DNA of 52,051 nucleotides from an uncultured Mycoplasmatota bacterium (GTDB taxonomy: Bacteria; Bacillota_I; Bacilli_A; RF39; UBA660): contig UQRY01000008.1 in NCBI GenBank assembly GCA_900543675.1, positions 1 through 52,051 on the forward strand. Reading direction: 5' to 3'. Below the pieces are notes generated by a model. That model ran no database searches. It saw only the letters and a program-made list of their open reading frames with translations, and was not told where the DNA came from. Both the position numbers and the translations under genes were made by a program. This document shows, piece after piece, positions 1 through 8,620 of this stretch. How positions within the stretch are numbered: the first letter of the stretch is position 1; the number at the start of each line of letters is the position of its first letter.

Positions 1-181
1 GTCTTGTAAATTAAATGTTACTTCATAAACCTGCATTTAGTCTAAAAATTCACGTATTTTAGAATTCAACCAAATTCAACCTATATTCTTCTTTTTAACT
101 GTGAATTTTGTAAAAAGTCGTAAAATTGCCATTTAAACAAAAAAATATGATAATATAAAGGAAGAAGGAGATGAATGACTA

Positions 182-1312
182 ATGAGTGGAAAGGCGGATT
201 TAGCATTATTAAAGCAAGCGTTATCTAAATTAAAACGATATTCTAGTCAGTTTGATGAAAAGAAAAATAATGGTACTGAACAAATCGAATATAGGGATAA
301 ACATAACCCTCCTATTGTTTTAGATGATAAAGTCGATAAATTTATTGAATGGTACTATCAAAACGAAGTGAAAGGAAAACAAACCGATATTGGAGAATAT
401 AGTTCGCCGATTGAGATGCGTAATTTTATTGAAACACTAGCTGTCTGGTATGAGCTTAGATATCCAGATATCTTTATAGATACGATGATTTTTGCTCCTG
501 ATGTTGAAGATTATTCAAGTACTATTATGTTTAAAGAAAACCCATATATGCTATCCCTATTTGGAAAAAGTAATCCAGTAGAAGAGTTAGATTGGTCAGA
601 ATTCTATAACTTTCAGGTTCTTTTTCAATTTCTAGGTCCCGAAAGAATTTATTTAAAAGATATTCCTTATCCGAAAAGTATCGATATTAAAGTGGAAGGA
701 TATTGGCTCAGATTAGGGTTAAGTGATCAAGGAATGGTTGAAGTCATAGAAAATTTTGGTAATTTTCAAAAACAGGATTCTTCCCTTCCTCAGCTACTAG
801 ATCAATTGGTTGGGAAATCCGTTAAAGAAGTGATTCAATTTATGGATGATCATCATATACCTCTACCTTCTAATAACCAATTAACCAAGGCAATTAGGGA
901 ACATGAAAAATATCAGTATTTAAAAAAGGAAGTACTCAATTGCGCGATGTATCGAATAATCGAAAGAGGAGGAAAAAGAACAGGACCAAGACGAGCTTAT
1001 CTTTTTGCCAATGAATTTGGTTGCGATAAAAATATTCCAATTGCTTATGGGATTGATTTATCTGATCCTAATCTAGAACAGTTACTTCGGGTGTATCTGT
1101 CAGATGGTGGTTCTTTAGATTTAGCTTGTTATTTAAATTATTTCAATAGAACAAGTAAGTACCAAAAACTAGAAACGATAACCGTTAGAAAGTTACTTCA
1201 TTTCTTCCCTGATCTTGAAAATGATAAAAAAACTGGCGAAGAATCAAGAGAAGATTCCGAACAAATAAAAGCTAGGCCACAAAAGGTAATTTCTTATTTT
1301 CGTAAAAGATAA
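182..1312 (+). CDS. Hypothetical protein, 376 aa
   Basis: Family not recognised. The ATG follows a strong ribosome binding site (GAAGAAGGAG). The protein is soluble: no signal peptide or membrane segment is visible. It has an aromatic-rich N-terminal half (FIEWYYQNE near residue 55) and a basic, probably conserved patch KRTGPRRAYLFANEFG around residues 265-280 that could contact nucleic acid, though this is only a guess from charge. The C-terminus is charged and probably disordered. It is the only long plus-strand gene in the first 4.6 kb and converges on the trmD operon, with a shared hairpin terminator between them. Function cannot be assigned; that it is a real gene is fairly sure from its length, codon use and ribosome binding site. 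Confidence 0.75.
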   Translation: MSGKADLALLKQALSKLKRYSSQFDEKKNNGTEQIEYRDKHNPPIVLDDKVDKFIEWYYQNEVKGKQTDIGEYSSPIEMRNFIETLAVWYELRYPDIFIDTMIFAPDVEDYSSTIMFKENPYMLSLFGKSNPVEELDWSEFYNFQVLFQFLGPERIYLKDIPYPKSIDIKVEGYWLRLGLSDQGMVEVIENFGNFQKQDSSLPQLLDQLVGKSVKEVIQFMDDHHIPLPSNNQLTKAIREHEKYQYLKKEVLNCAMYRIIERGGKRTGPRRAYLFANEFGCDKNIPIAYGIDLSDPNLEQLLRVYLSDGGSLDLACYLNYFNRTSKYQKLETITVRKLLHFFPDLENDKKTGEESREDSEQIKARPQKVISYFRKR

Positions 1313-1353
1313 GATGTTCAGATACAAATACTAGAAATTTCTAACAGAGATAG

Positions 1354-1388
1354 AAAAAGCCACTTTTCGATAGAAAAATTGGCTTTTT
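1354..1388. terminator. Bidirectional rho-independent terminator
   Basis: AAAAAGCCA (1354-1362) pairs with TGGCTTTTT (1380-1388) across a 17-nt loop. The stem has A-runs on one side and T-runs on the other, so it can end both the plus-strand gene to its left and the minus-strand trmD operon to its right. Confidence 0.8.
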
Positions 1389-1398
1389 TCTTATTTGA

Positions 1399-1866
1399 TT
1401 ATCTAGATTTTCCTTCAGTACGTTCATTCTCGTAATAATTGAGATAATTTTGTTCTAAATAATAGAGGCGTAGTTTTAACTCTTGTTCTAAGATATCTAA
1501 TTTCTTCATCACGAGAGTAAACTCTTCTTCTTCCATGTATTTTCGATACTTCGTATATGCTTCTAATCGTAATTTACTAATCTCGTTTAATCCTTCACGA
1601 TAAGCAGTTCCGGCACTGTCATCATCAGTTTCAAAAATCACGTTCAATAGTTTAAGTAAGCGTTCGAATTTTAAGTTTACTTTTTTGGTTGCTACTTTAT
1701 TCATTAAACTAGGATTGATGATGACTACTTTATTTACATTGATAGCATCTTTAATTTTAATGTTTTTCTTAGGGGAAAGATCATATCCATGCATTTTATC
1801 GTATTCGAAATACGTAATAGCTGGGTCATTTTTTTCTTTGACAATTAAATATTTTTTATCTAGCAT
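1399..1866 (-). CDS. Hypothetical protein at the end of the trmD operon
   Basis: Unrecognised soluble protein of about 155 residues. A GTG codon lies directly before the ATG at 1866; the ATG is preferred because it sits 6 nt after GAGGTGG. The first half looks like a small beta-rich domain (LDKKYLIVKEKNDPAITYFE), the second half is helical and charged, with likely coiled coil around residues 90-145. It follows trmD by about 12 bp and is probably cotranscribed with TrmH, rimM and trmD, then stopped by the hairpin at 1354-1388. In Bacillus this position is held by rplS, and this protein is not L19. No function is claimed. Confidence 0.7.
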   Translation of the reverse strand: MLDKKYLIVKEKNDPAITYFEYDKMHGYDLSPKKNIKIKDAINVNKVVIINPSLMNKVATKKVNLKFERLLKLLNVIFETDDDSAGTAYREGLNEISKLRLEAYTKYRKYMEEEEFTLVMKKLDILEQELKLRLYYLEQNYLNYYENERTEGKSR

Positions 1867-1878
1867 CACTAACCACCT

Positions 1879-2553
1879 CTATTTTTCTATGTTCTTCAAC
1901 AAGTCTGGTCTTCTCTCTACAGTTCTATTATACCGCATTTCTCTACGATATTGTTCAATTTTTTTATGATCACCGGAAAGTAATACATCAGGGACTTTCA
2001 TTCCACGATAAATACTTGGTTTTGTATAAGTAGGATAATCCAATAAGTGGTCGTTAAAACTATCTTGAAGGTGGCTTTCCTCTGCGATTACGCCTGGTAA
2101 TAAGCGAACAACTGAATCGACAATCGCCATAGCAGGAATCTCGCCTCCGGTTAGTACATAATCGCCAATGGATATTTCTTGATCACAAATACTTCTAATT
2201 CTCTCGTCAAAGCCTTCGTAATGGCCACATATTAAAATCAAATGTTTAGCTTGAGAAAGTTCATACGCTTTTTCTGAACGATATGGTGCGCCATCAGGAG
2301 TAAGTAAAATGACAATGCTTTCTTTTGTCCTTAATGCATCAATACAGTCAAAAATCGGTTGACAAGTAAGAACCATACCATTTCCGCCGCCATAAGGGGT
2401 ATCATCGACTTTACCGTGTGGATCGAGGGAATACTCTCGGAAATTCACTAGATTGATTTCAACTTTTCCTTTATCGATTGCCCGCTTGATGATGGAATTA
2501 CTTAGAACTCCAGTAAACATTTCTGGAAAAAGAGTCACAATATCAATTTTCAT
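1879..2553 (-). CDS. trmD: tRNA (guanine-N1)-methyltransferase TrmD
   Basis: Methylates G37 next to the anticodon of tRNAs with a G36, using S-adenosylmethionine, to prevent +1 frameshifting. The 224 residues are close to the usual length. Trefoil-knot SPOUT motifs are in order: DDTPYGGGNGMV (50-61), LTPDGAPYRS (84-93), GHYEGFDERI (110-119) and IGDYVLTGGE (129-138). The start codon overlaps the stop of rimM (ATGA), which indicates translational coupling. The rimM-trmD pair is conserved in Firmicutes, but the usual flanking rpsP and rplS are missing here. Confidence 0.97.
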   Translation of the reverse strand: MKIDIVTLFPEMFTGVLSNSIIKRAIDKGKVEINLVNFREYSLDPHGKVDDTPYGGGNGMVLTCQPIFDCIDALRTKESIVILLTPDGAPYRSEKAYELSQAKHLILICGHYEGFDERIRSICDQEISIGDYVLTGGEIPAMAIVDSVVRLLPGVIAEESHLQDSFNDHLLDYPTYTKPSIYRGMKVPDVLLSGDHKKIEQYRREMRYNRTVERRPDLLKNIEK

Positions 2554-3053
2554 TCAAACAACCCCACTACCGGAATAAACTCCAATTTTTTTTCTGCCCA
2601 ATTTAATTCTTTAATCAATCCTTTTTCAAAAGGAACTAAAACTTTTTTAGTCAACGTTTCAACAACGAATAATTTCTTTCCTAAGGCACCAGAACGAATA
2701 TCGATAATTGTTCCTTGAAGTTCTCGATTATAGTAAACACCTAACCCAATGTAATCTTGATCTAAGTATTCATCTTCCGCAAGAGACAAGTCGATACGTT
2801 TAACATAAACATATAAACCTTTAAAGCGTAAAACTTGATTAATATCTGTATACCCTTCCATCGTAATCATTTCAAAATTTTTATGGTGGCGATAAGTTTT
2901 AATGACTACTTCTTCTTTTTTTCGTCCGATATACAATTTCATTTTAGGAACAAAAACTTTATCCTTATATTCAAAGTCCGAAAGAATTCTAATTTCTCCT
3001 TTTATACCATGTGTATTGACGATTTTTCCGACATAGGTAAATTCTTCTTCCAT
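2550..3053 (-). CDS. rimM: Ribosome maturation factor RimM
   Basis: Late 30S assembly factor that binds protein S19 and helps mature the 3' domain of 16S rRNA. The 167 residues are the expected length. The N-terminal barrel opens with VGKIVNTHGIKGEIRI, a typical RimM signature, and the C-terminal PRC-barrel half includes DYIGLGVY and IDIRSGALGKKLFVVET. Its ATG overlaps the stop of the upstream TrmH gene by one base (TAATG) and its stop overlaps trmD, so the three form a tight operon. Confidence 0.95.
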   Translation of the reverse strand: MEEEFTYVGKIVNTHGIKGEIRILSDFEYKDKVFVPKMKLYIGRKKEEVVIKTYRHHKNFEMITMEGYTDINQVLRFKGLYVYVKRIDLSLAEDEYLDQDYIGLGVYYNRELQGTIIDIRSGALGKKLFVVETLTKKVLVPFEKGLIKELNWAEKKLEFIPVVGLFE

Positions 3054-3799
3054 TAACTTTCCCTCCTATCTAATTCATACAGTAAAATACTAGTCGCAAC
3101 GGCGACATTTAAACTCTCAACCTCGCTATCCATTTGAATATAAAGATAGTGATCACACAAAGATAGAACTTCTTCAGTTACGCCATTACCCTCGTTTCCC
3201 ATTACTAAAGCGTATTGCGTTTTGGCACTAGTTTCTAGTTTTCTGACATCTTCTCCAGACTCTACTTTTGTTCCATAAATGGGAATCCCCTGTTTTTTTA
3301 TCTTTGGGATAAGTTCAACTAAATCCCCCTCTATTACATGTAGATGAAACAACATTCCTTGGGTAGCACGGAGAACTTTAGCATTATATAAGTCCACTGT
3401 TTTTGTCCCTAATATTACAGTATCAACATGAAAGGCCTTCGCACTACGTAAAATAGTTCCTAAATTCCCCGGATCTTGAATACCATCTAACATTAGAATT
3501 CTTTGCCCGATTTTTTGGGGATCATTTTCTACTTTATGACAAAGAGCTAAAATAGGAACTGGAGTATCTAATTCTGTTATCTTTTTGATGATCTCTTGGG
3601 TAACATAGATCTTAGGAACGTCTAATTCACAGGTTACCTCTTCTGTTAAAATGACTTCTTCGACAAATCCTGCCCGGTAAGCTTCTAATACTAAATGCCA
3701 TCCTTCGACTAAAAACAAATTCAGGCGATCACGATATTTTTTTTCGCGAAGTTTACGATATTTTTTTACACGTTCATTATCTAAACTAGTGATGAGCAC
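3053..3799 (-). CDS. TrmH-family (SpoU) RNA 2'-O-methyltransferase, YsgA-like
   Basis: A 248-residue RNA ribose methyltransferase. The N-terminal substrate-binding domain (LDNERVKKYRKLREKKYRDR) is followed by the SPOUT domain with the three SpoU motifs: LDGIQDPGNLGTILRSA (about residue 120), MGNEGNGV (about 199) and LNVAVATSILLYEL near the C-terminus. It starts with GTG, 5 nt after AGAGGTGG. In Bacillus subtilis the homologue ysgA neighbours sspI; here an sspI-like gene lies about 0.9 kb away, so the order is partly conserved. The target nucleotide cannot be told from sequence; 23S rRNA is likely. Confidence 0.92.
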   Translation of the reverse strand: MLITSLDNERVKKYRKLREKKYRDRLNLFLVEGWHLVLEAYRAGFVEEVILTEEVTCELDVPKIYVTQEIIKKITELDTPVPILALCHKVENDPQKIGQRILMLDGIQDPGNLGTILRSAKAFHVDTVILGTKTVDLYNAKVLRATQGMLFHLHVIEGDLVELIPKIKKQGIPIYGTKVESGEDVRKLETSAKTQYALVMGNEGNGVTEEVLSLCDHYLYIQMDSEVESLNVAVATSILLYELDRRES

Positions 3800-3887
3800 C
3801 TAAACCACCTCTACCTTTATATAAATGTTTTCTTTTTCTATTTGACACCCTAGTTGTATCCATATAGATATAATCTTTTTACTTTTC

Positions 3888-4535
3888 TCAATAATTTTTC
3901 ATTATTTTTCTGATTTCTCGATAATTGGGATAGTTACTTTCTACTACTTTCCAAAATCTAGCTGAATGATTTAGTTCGATAAAATGACTTAGTTCGTGAA
4001 CGATGACATAATCTAGACAAGCAGGATCTTTTTTGATCAATTCTAAGTTTAGAGTCACTCGTTTTAATTTGGCATTACAAACACCCCAACGAGAAGTCAT
4101 TTTACGAATGGTAAGTGATGGATAAGGGATTTTTCGATCAAATCTTTGAACCCAATACTCTAAGCGTTCAGGAAATATTATTTGAGCTTGTTTTTTGTAC
4201 CATTTATCTAAATCAGCTTCTTTTACTTCACGACCAATAAATACTTTTTCCTTTCCCAAAGAAATATCACTGCCACCAGTGATAATCGGTTCATATTTTT
4301 TTCCTAAAAAAGAAAAACCACTATTTTCTTCCTGCTTACGTAGTTGTTTTTCGTACATCTTAACGATAGCGGGCATATTTTCTTCGATTGTCTGTTTAAT
4401 TTTTCGATCAGATACTAAAATGCTGGTTGAAACATAAAGCTTTAGATCTTTTTTTACCCGTAAATACGTATTTTTTACTCCTCTTTTTTTTTCGATTACC
4501 ACATCATAGGTATGATTTCCTATTTGAATCTGCAC
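3888..4535 (-). CDS. YgjP-like zinc metallopeptidase (DUF45)
   Basis: About 215 residues of the YgjP/DUF45 family, single-domain proteins related to WSS1/SprT-type zinc peptidases. The zinc site is HELSHFIELNHSARFW: HExxH supplies two ligands and the later H the third. KMTSRWGVCNAKLKRVTLNLEL upstream of it is the typical family strand region. The reading frame is open back to an ATG at 4559, but that codon has no ribosome binding site and overlaps a TATAAT-like box; GTG at 4535 lies 4 nt after AGGTGG and is preferred. It is divergent from sspI. The substrate is unknown for the family. Confidence 0.88.
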   Translation of the reverse strand: MQIQIGNHTYDVVIEKKRGVKNTYLRVKKDLKLYVSTSILVSDRKIKQTIEENMPAIVKMYEKQLRKQEENSGFSFLGKKYEPIITGGSDISLGKEKVFIGREVKEADLDKWYKKQAQIIFPERLEYWVQRFDRKIPYPSLTIRKMTSRWGVCNAKLKRVTLNLELIKKDPACLDYVIVHELSHFIELNHSARFWKVVESNYPNYREIRKIMKNY

Positions 4536-4613
4536 GTTACCACCTAATTTCTTACCCATTATATCACAAACTGCCCAATCTACGCAATTCTAATAATAGT
4601 CTAGTAATTTCTT

Positions 4614-4643
4614 GTATAAAAAGGAAAAGAAACTATCAAAATA
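4614..4643 (+). promoter_or_regulatory. Possible sigma-G promoter of sspI
   Basis: GTATA (4614-4618) and CAAAATA (4637-4643) are separated by 18 nt. The forespore sigma-G consensus is about GHATR-18-CATWMTA, so the match is 5/5 and 6/7. The start of transcription would fall just before the AAAGGA ribosome binding site. This fits a forespore protein but is an inference in AT-rich DNA. Confidence 0.45.
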
Positions 4644-4664
4644 TAAGTAGAAAGGATTGATTAT

Positions 4665-4877
4665 ATGAATTTAGATATTAGAAGTCACATCATTAATAAT
4701 TTTAAGGGAGATAATGTCCAAGTTTTAAAAGAAGCGATCGAAGAAAGTATTAAAAATAATGATGAGATTACGCTTCCTGGTATGGGCGTATTTTTCGAAT
4801 TAGTATGGCAAAAAGCAGATGAGGAAATGAAAGATAAGATGTTAAAAATTTTAGAGGATTGTGTTAAACAAAGTTAA
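4665..4877 (+). CDS. sspI: Small acid-soluble spore protein SspI
   Basis: 70 residues, the size of Bacillus SspI. LDIRSHIINN, DNVQVLKEAIEESI, LPGMGVFFELVWQ and MLKILEDCVK line up with the corresponding parts of Bacillus SspI (remembered as LNLRHAVIAN, LPGLGVLFEVIWQ and MLKTLEG). SspI is a minor forespore protein made under sigma-G. The gene stands alone on the plus strand with its own promoter candidate and ends in a strong hairpin shared with the convergent SleB-type gene. Its partial linkage to the TrmH methylase repeats the Bacillus arrangement. It is direct evidence that the host sporulates or recently did. Confidence 0.9.
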   Translation: MNLDIRSHIINNFKGDNVQVLKEAIEESIKNNDEITLPGMGVFFELVWQKADEEMKDKMLKILEDCVKQS

Positions 4878-4888
4878 AAGTAAAAGAA

Positions 4889-4911
4889 AAAGTTGCCTGA
4901 ACGGTAACTTT
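4889..4911. terminator. Bidirectional terminator between sspI and the SleB-type gene
   Basis: AAGTTGCC-type stem at 4889-4897 pairs with 4903-4911 across the loop TGAAC (one G-U pair), followed by a T-run on the plus strand and preceded by A-runs that serve the minus strand. Confidence 0.85.
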
Positions 4912-4913
4912 TT

Positions 4914-7322
4914 TTATGCAGATAATGAACGATTGTTTTCTTCTTCGTTTAAGCCATAAGAATCGTAGATTTGATCTAAATTCATTGTTGTATCTATACT
5001 ACTATACTGATTTTGACTTACTCGGTTCAAGTTTTCTGCTAGGTGGTGATATTTGTTTCCACCAGATACAATTTGGTATTTCTTTTCGCCAGATGAGGAA
5101 TAAGCAGGACTACCTGAGCTTTTAAATTCCACGTAATCGTTATTTCTAATTCCTCCAAAGAAGCAATCTCTTGCCGCTTTTACCACTTCGGCATTATCGA
5201 AAGATCCACTGCTTGCAGCAGCAGAAGCAGCAGAACGAACGGAAGAGTTTTGCCATACAGCAAATTGTCCTTGTGCAGTAGCAATTTCAAGAGGCATATT
5301 TCCACCCCAACCGCCATCTTCAATACGGTTAGCAATTACTGAAGCGACGCCAAGAGCGTCTTCATATGTTTTATTGGACTCTGCGTTAATAATGACGACT
5401 AGTTTATAGAAATCTTCTTCACTCATCGGATAAGTTGTATTTCCTGTTGTATAGTGGTACCCACTTTTTATCGTATTTTGATCGTTAACTGTCACTTCTT
5501 CATGGTAGGCTAACGTCGTTGGGATAGCGCTACTTTCACTTGCTGTAGAAACTTCTGTAGGTGCCGTAAGATCTTGTTGTGGTTCTTCCTCTTCTTGAGT
5601 TACTGTTTCTTGATGAAGGGCAACTTCATTAAGAGAACTTGCTTCTGTTTCCGATAAAGTTTGACTAGATACGAGCGCTTCGCTTGTTGAACTTCCTGTA
5701 GCTTCTGGTGAAGTTTCTATTGAACTGTTAGAAGAAAGGGTCATTCCTTTACTTTGACTAGCTACTTCTTCTGCTTCACTACTAACAGGACTTTGACTAT
5801 CCATAACGGTTTCCATCGAAGTATCTACTTCAGTGATTGGTGCTGTTTCTGATTTTATTTCTTCAGTTACTATTGATGTTTGACTTTCAGTTTCTTTTTC
5901 TTCTGAAACTATTTCCTGTTCTACGGGTTCTTCCGGAACATTAGTTGATGGTTGTTCAGCGATAGATGAATCTATCTCGTTAGCTTCAGTAGTTTCTTTT
6001 TGATTAACACTATCCGCCAAAGCAGATGTTGTTTCTAAATGACTAGTCGTTTCTTCACTTAGCGAAACTTCTTCACTACTAGAAGTACTTTCTTGAGTTT
6101 TTTGAGTTGATATTGACTCTTTCTCTATTGTTTCCTTAACTGCTGAGCTCTCTTCCTCTGAAGTACTAGTATTAGAACTGCTTGTACTACTTTCCTGTTC
6201 AACAACTGGCGTTTCGGCTTCTGTTACTACTTCTTGCTCTGGTACTTGAGCTGTTTTCATACTATTCATCGTTACTTGATCGGTAGTTGTTTTTATTTCT
6301 TCTTGTGATTCCTCTTTAGAATGCTCAGTGTTTGATTCACTAACTGGTGTTGTTTCTTTATTTATAGAGGTATCTTCTGCATTTACAACAATACTTTCCT
6401 CTACCGAAGAGATTTCTTGGTTCGCTGTTACTTTTTCTTCACTAGTAGTTAAACCAATAGCGTCAGACATCGCATTTTGGATAGACTCTAATTGTGCACT
6501 AAACCAATTTGTATTATTTACTTCTTCCGTGGGCTGACTAGTTGAACTAACTGGACTTTCATTTTCCTTTTCAACGGAAACCGTCTCTTTTTCTGGTGTA
6601 TCTACACTTTCTACTGTTGTATTATCTACTACTGGACTATCTACTGACGGGGTTATTTCTTGTTGAGTAGTAGTATCTTCTTCTGTTTTCTTACTTGGTG
6701 TATCAGTTTGGGAAAACAACACTTTTACTTTTTGATTTTCTTCTTGTCCATTAAGGGTGATTGTAGAGTGTTTTATATCCGTTGCAGGTACTTGTTCGAG
6801 ATCTGTTCCGTCTGTTTCGACTTTAGAATTGTTTTGTTGAAAGGGTAAAAAACGTTCTAAAGTAGTTAACGCTCCTGTTAAAGTAGCCCCAAGTAAAACC
6901 ACTGCTCCTACTTTGGTTGCAGTCTTTTTTACTTTCGACCATAACTCGTATTTTTTATTTACTTTTAAATTTTTAACTGTTGATAGAGTTTTTGCTTTTT
7001 CTTTATTTTTTACGCTTCTTTGAACAACTTGTTTGTCGAACTCTTTAAATAATGGTTCATTTTTTAAAGTATTATAGTCTTTTATTTCGATACTACCAAT
7101 ATTACGATAATTTAATTTTACCGTATTAGAATTTAATTCTACTTTTTTTAGTTTTGCTTCATCGATCGTCGCACGTAAAAACTTTTGAATCTTCGCACTT
7201 TCAACCGTGAATTTCACTTGTACTAATTTTCCTTGATAGTAATAATGGACGTGTAATATTGGCTGATAATTTGCCATTTGTTTGATTACGATTTTCACTT
7301 GATCATACTGTACAACACTCAA
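4914..7322 (-). CDS. Membrane-anchored SleB-type spore cortex/cell wall hydrolase with long Ser/Thr/Glu linker
   Basis: An 802-residue protein with a TTG start, 9 nt after AGGAG (an in-frame stop lies just upstream). Order of parts: small N-terminal cytoplasmic domain (1-125); one membrane helix (about 138-157); a low-complexity Ser/Thr/Glu linker of about 450 residues; and a C-terminal SleB (Hydrolase_2) domain from about 631. The likely catalytic Glu is E648 in INAESNKTYEDALGVASVIA, with GQFAVW and AARDCFFGG typical of the family. SleB enzymes are transglycosylases that open cortex or wall peptidoglycan. Bacillus SleB is about 300 residues and secreted, so this anchored, linker-extended form is unusual. 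Whether it acts in germination or in vegetative wall turnover is open. Confidence 0.85.
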   Translation of the reverse strand: MSVVQYDQVKIVIKQMANYQPILHVHYYYQGKLVQVKFTVESAKIQKFLRATIDEAKLKKVELNSNTVKLNYRNIGSIEIKDYNTLKNEPLFKEFDKQVVQRSVKNKEKAKTLSTVKNLKVNKKYELWSKVKKTATKVGAVVLLGATLTGALTTLERFLPFQQNNSKVETDGTDLEQVPATDIKHSTITLNGQEENQKVKVLFSQTDTPSKKTEEDTTTQQEITPSVDSPVVDNTTVESVDTPEKETVSVEKENESPVSSTSQPTEEVNNTNWFSAQLESIQNAMSDAIGLTTSEEKVTANQEISSVEESIVVNAEDTSINKETTPVSESNTEHSKEESQEEIKTTTDQVTMNSMKTAQVPEQEVVTEAETPVVEQESSTSSSNTSTSEEESSAVKETIEKESISTQKTQESTSSSEEVSLSEETTSHLETTSALADSVNQKETTEANEIDSSIAEQPSTNVPEEPVEQEIVSEEKETESQTSIVTEEIKSETAPITEVDTSMETVMDSQSPVSSEAEEVASQSKGMTLSSNSSIETSPEATGSSTSEALVSSQTLSETEASSLNEVALHQETVTQEEEEPQQDLTAPTEVSTASESSAIPTTLAYHEEVTVNDQNTIKSGYHYTTGNTTYPMSEEDFYKLVVIINAESNKTYEDALGVASVIANRIEDGGWGGNMPLEIATAQGQFAVWQNSSVRSAASAAASSGSFDNAEVVKAARDCFFGGIRNNDYVEFKSSGSPAYSSSGEKKYQIVSGGNKYHHLAENLNRVSQNQYSSIDTTMNLDQIYDSYGLNEEENNRSLSA

Positions 7323-7341
7323 CGTTCATCACTCCTACTAT

Positions 7342-7371
7342 TATACTGATTTTATTATAACATAACTATGC
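7342..7371 (-). promoter_or_regulatory. Weak sigma-G-like promoter match before the SleB-type gene
   Basis: On the minus strand GCATA (7371-7367) and CAGTATA (7348-7342) are 18 nt apart, 5/5 and 6/7 against GHATR-18-CATWMTA. The predicted transcription start falls inside the ribosome binding site (7336-7332), which weakens the case. A TATAAT-like box for the housekeeping factor lies in the same stretch. Confidence 0.25.
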
Positions 7372-7380
7372 AAATTATGC

Positions 7381-7409
7381 TTGACTTTTTTTGCAAGTCA
7401 TTGTACAAT
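7381..7409 (+). promoter_or_regulatory. Sigma-A promoter of tRNA-Arg
   Basis: TTGACT (7381-7386), 17-nt spacer, TACAAT (7404-7409). The tRNA begins 21 nt after the -10 box. This is a near-consensus housekeeping promoter. Confidence 0.85.
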
Positions 7410-7430
7410 TTAAATGTTCCATGAAAAAAC

Positions 7431-7507
<77 letters not shown>

Positions 7508-7518
7508 TTTAGAAACAA

Positions 7519-7545
7519 AATACTGATATTATATCAGTATTTTTT
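7519..7545 (+). terminator. Terminator of tRNA-Arg
   Basis: AATACTGATA (7519-7528) and TATCAGTATT (7532-7541) form a perfect 10-bp stem with a 3-nt loop followed by a T-run. Confidence 0.9.
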
Positions 7546-7572
7546 CATTTATGCAAGAGAAAATTCCGAAAG

Positions 7573-7604
7573 AAAAGGAGTCGTTTTTTATCACGATTCC
7601 TTTT
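7573..7604 (-). terminator. Terminator after gerM
   Basis: AAAAGGAGTCG (7573-7583) pairs with CGATTCCTTTT (7594-7604) with one wobble pair and a 10-nt loop. Read on the minus strand it follows the gerM stop codon and ends in a pyrimidine-rich run. Confidence 0.6.
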
Positions 7605-7613
7605 ATTCTTGCC

Positions 7614-8555
7614 TTAATTTCCTTTTTCAATTTTTCCTACTTCGATTCCTTCTACTTCTAGTAAGACGGTGTTCACATCATAATTATCGAAAACAGAATA
7701 AGCAATACTATAAGATACTTCCTCTAACACTTTATCTTGACTAAAAATACTATGATTAAAATTCAGTAACATGAGTTCATCTTCGATCTGATAGTCGATT
7801 AATTCTGTATCTTGATTCAAAAATGACATTAAATTACTTTCATAAATATAATCACTAGCAAGACTATCGATAATGATATTAATCTTTTCTCGGTCGTCAT
7901 TCATGTAGCGGGTAACAGGAACATAATAATTTTCATTATCAATCTGATCAATATAATATAAAGTTACTTTTTGAATTCCATTTCGATTGTCGATATCGTA
8001 TACTTTGTTGATTCCAAACGACTTGTCGATGACTTCAGGGATTTTTTTCTTATTACTTGGTAATTCTTGGACTAAGACTCCTTCAACTTTTAATGTTACT
8101 CCATTTATTTCTTCTAAATTTAAAATACTGTAGGCGATTCCCTCGACGATTCTTTCTTCTAACTCAGCCATCCCTTGAAATAACTCTTTTGAAAAATCTA
8201 ATGTCGCAATATGATCCGTCACAGTCACTTGATTTAATTTGGTGGCCTCAGGAATAATCCCACTTAATCCAACAGGTAACTTATCACTTTTTTTTATGGT
8301 TAAATAATCGATAATTCCTTTTATTTTTCCCTCTATGGTTTCTGATTCTAATAAAACATTCGTTTTTACTAGGTAGTTATTTGGTCCTAATAAATAGATC
8401 TCGTTAGTTCCTAAAGAAACGACATACTCTACATCCATATCGACATCTAAATAATTACGATTACTCAACTTTTCTGGTATGATGTAGATAACAAATAAAG
8501 TAAAAAGTGTAAAGGTAGTTATCAAAATTTTTCTTAGTGCCTTTTTACAAAGCAT
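7614..8555 (-). CDS. gerM: GerM-like spore protein with two GerMN domains
   Basis: 313 residues: a membrane helix near the N-terminus (about 9-25), then two GerMN repeats at about 70-170 and 195-305. Each repeat ends in the same pattern, seen as AYSILNLEEINGVTLKVEG and AYSVFDNYDVNTVLLEVEG. GerM in Bacillus is a mother-cell protein that anchors the SpoIIQ-SpoIIIAH channel between mother cell and forespore. Finding it two genes from spoIIIAH, with gerE between, supports that role here. Unlike Bacillus GerM it lacks a clear lipobox and seems to be held by the helix. The ATG follows AGGGTGAT. Confidence 0.9.
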   Translation of the reverse strand: MLCKKALRKILITTFTLFTLFVIYIIPEKLSNRNYLDVDMDVEYVVSLGTNEIYLLGPNNYLVKTNVLLESETIEGKIKGIIDYLTIKKSDKLPVGLSGIIPEATKLNQVTVTDHIATLDFSKELFQGMAELEERIVEGIAYSILNLEEINGVTLKVEGVLVQELPSNKKKIPEVIDKSFGINKVYDIDNRNGIQKVTLYYIDQIDNENYYVPVTRYMNDDREKINIIIDSLASDYIYESNLMSFLNQDTELIDYQIEDELMLLNFNHSIFSQDKVLEEVSYSIAYSVFDNYDVNTVLLEVEGIEVGKIEKGN

Positions 8556-8620
8556 ATGATCACCCTAATAAATACTATGAAAGAAAGAAAAATTTATTAA
8601 AAAAAGATAAACAATTCTGC

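Noticed and set aside
6328..6848. Plus-strand open frames opposite the Ser/Thr/Glu linker
   Set aside because: Low-complexity coding on the minus strand leaves the other strand open; no start signals.
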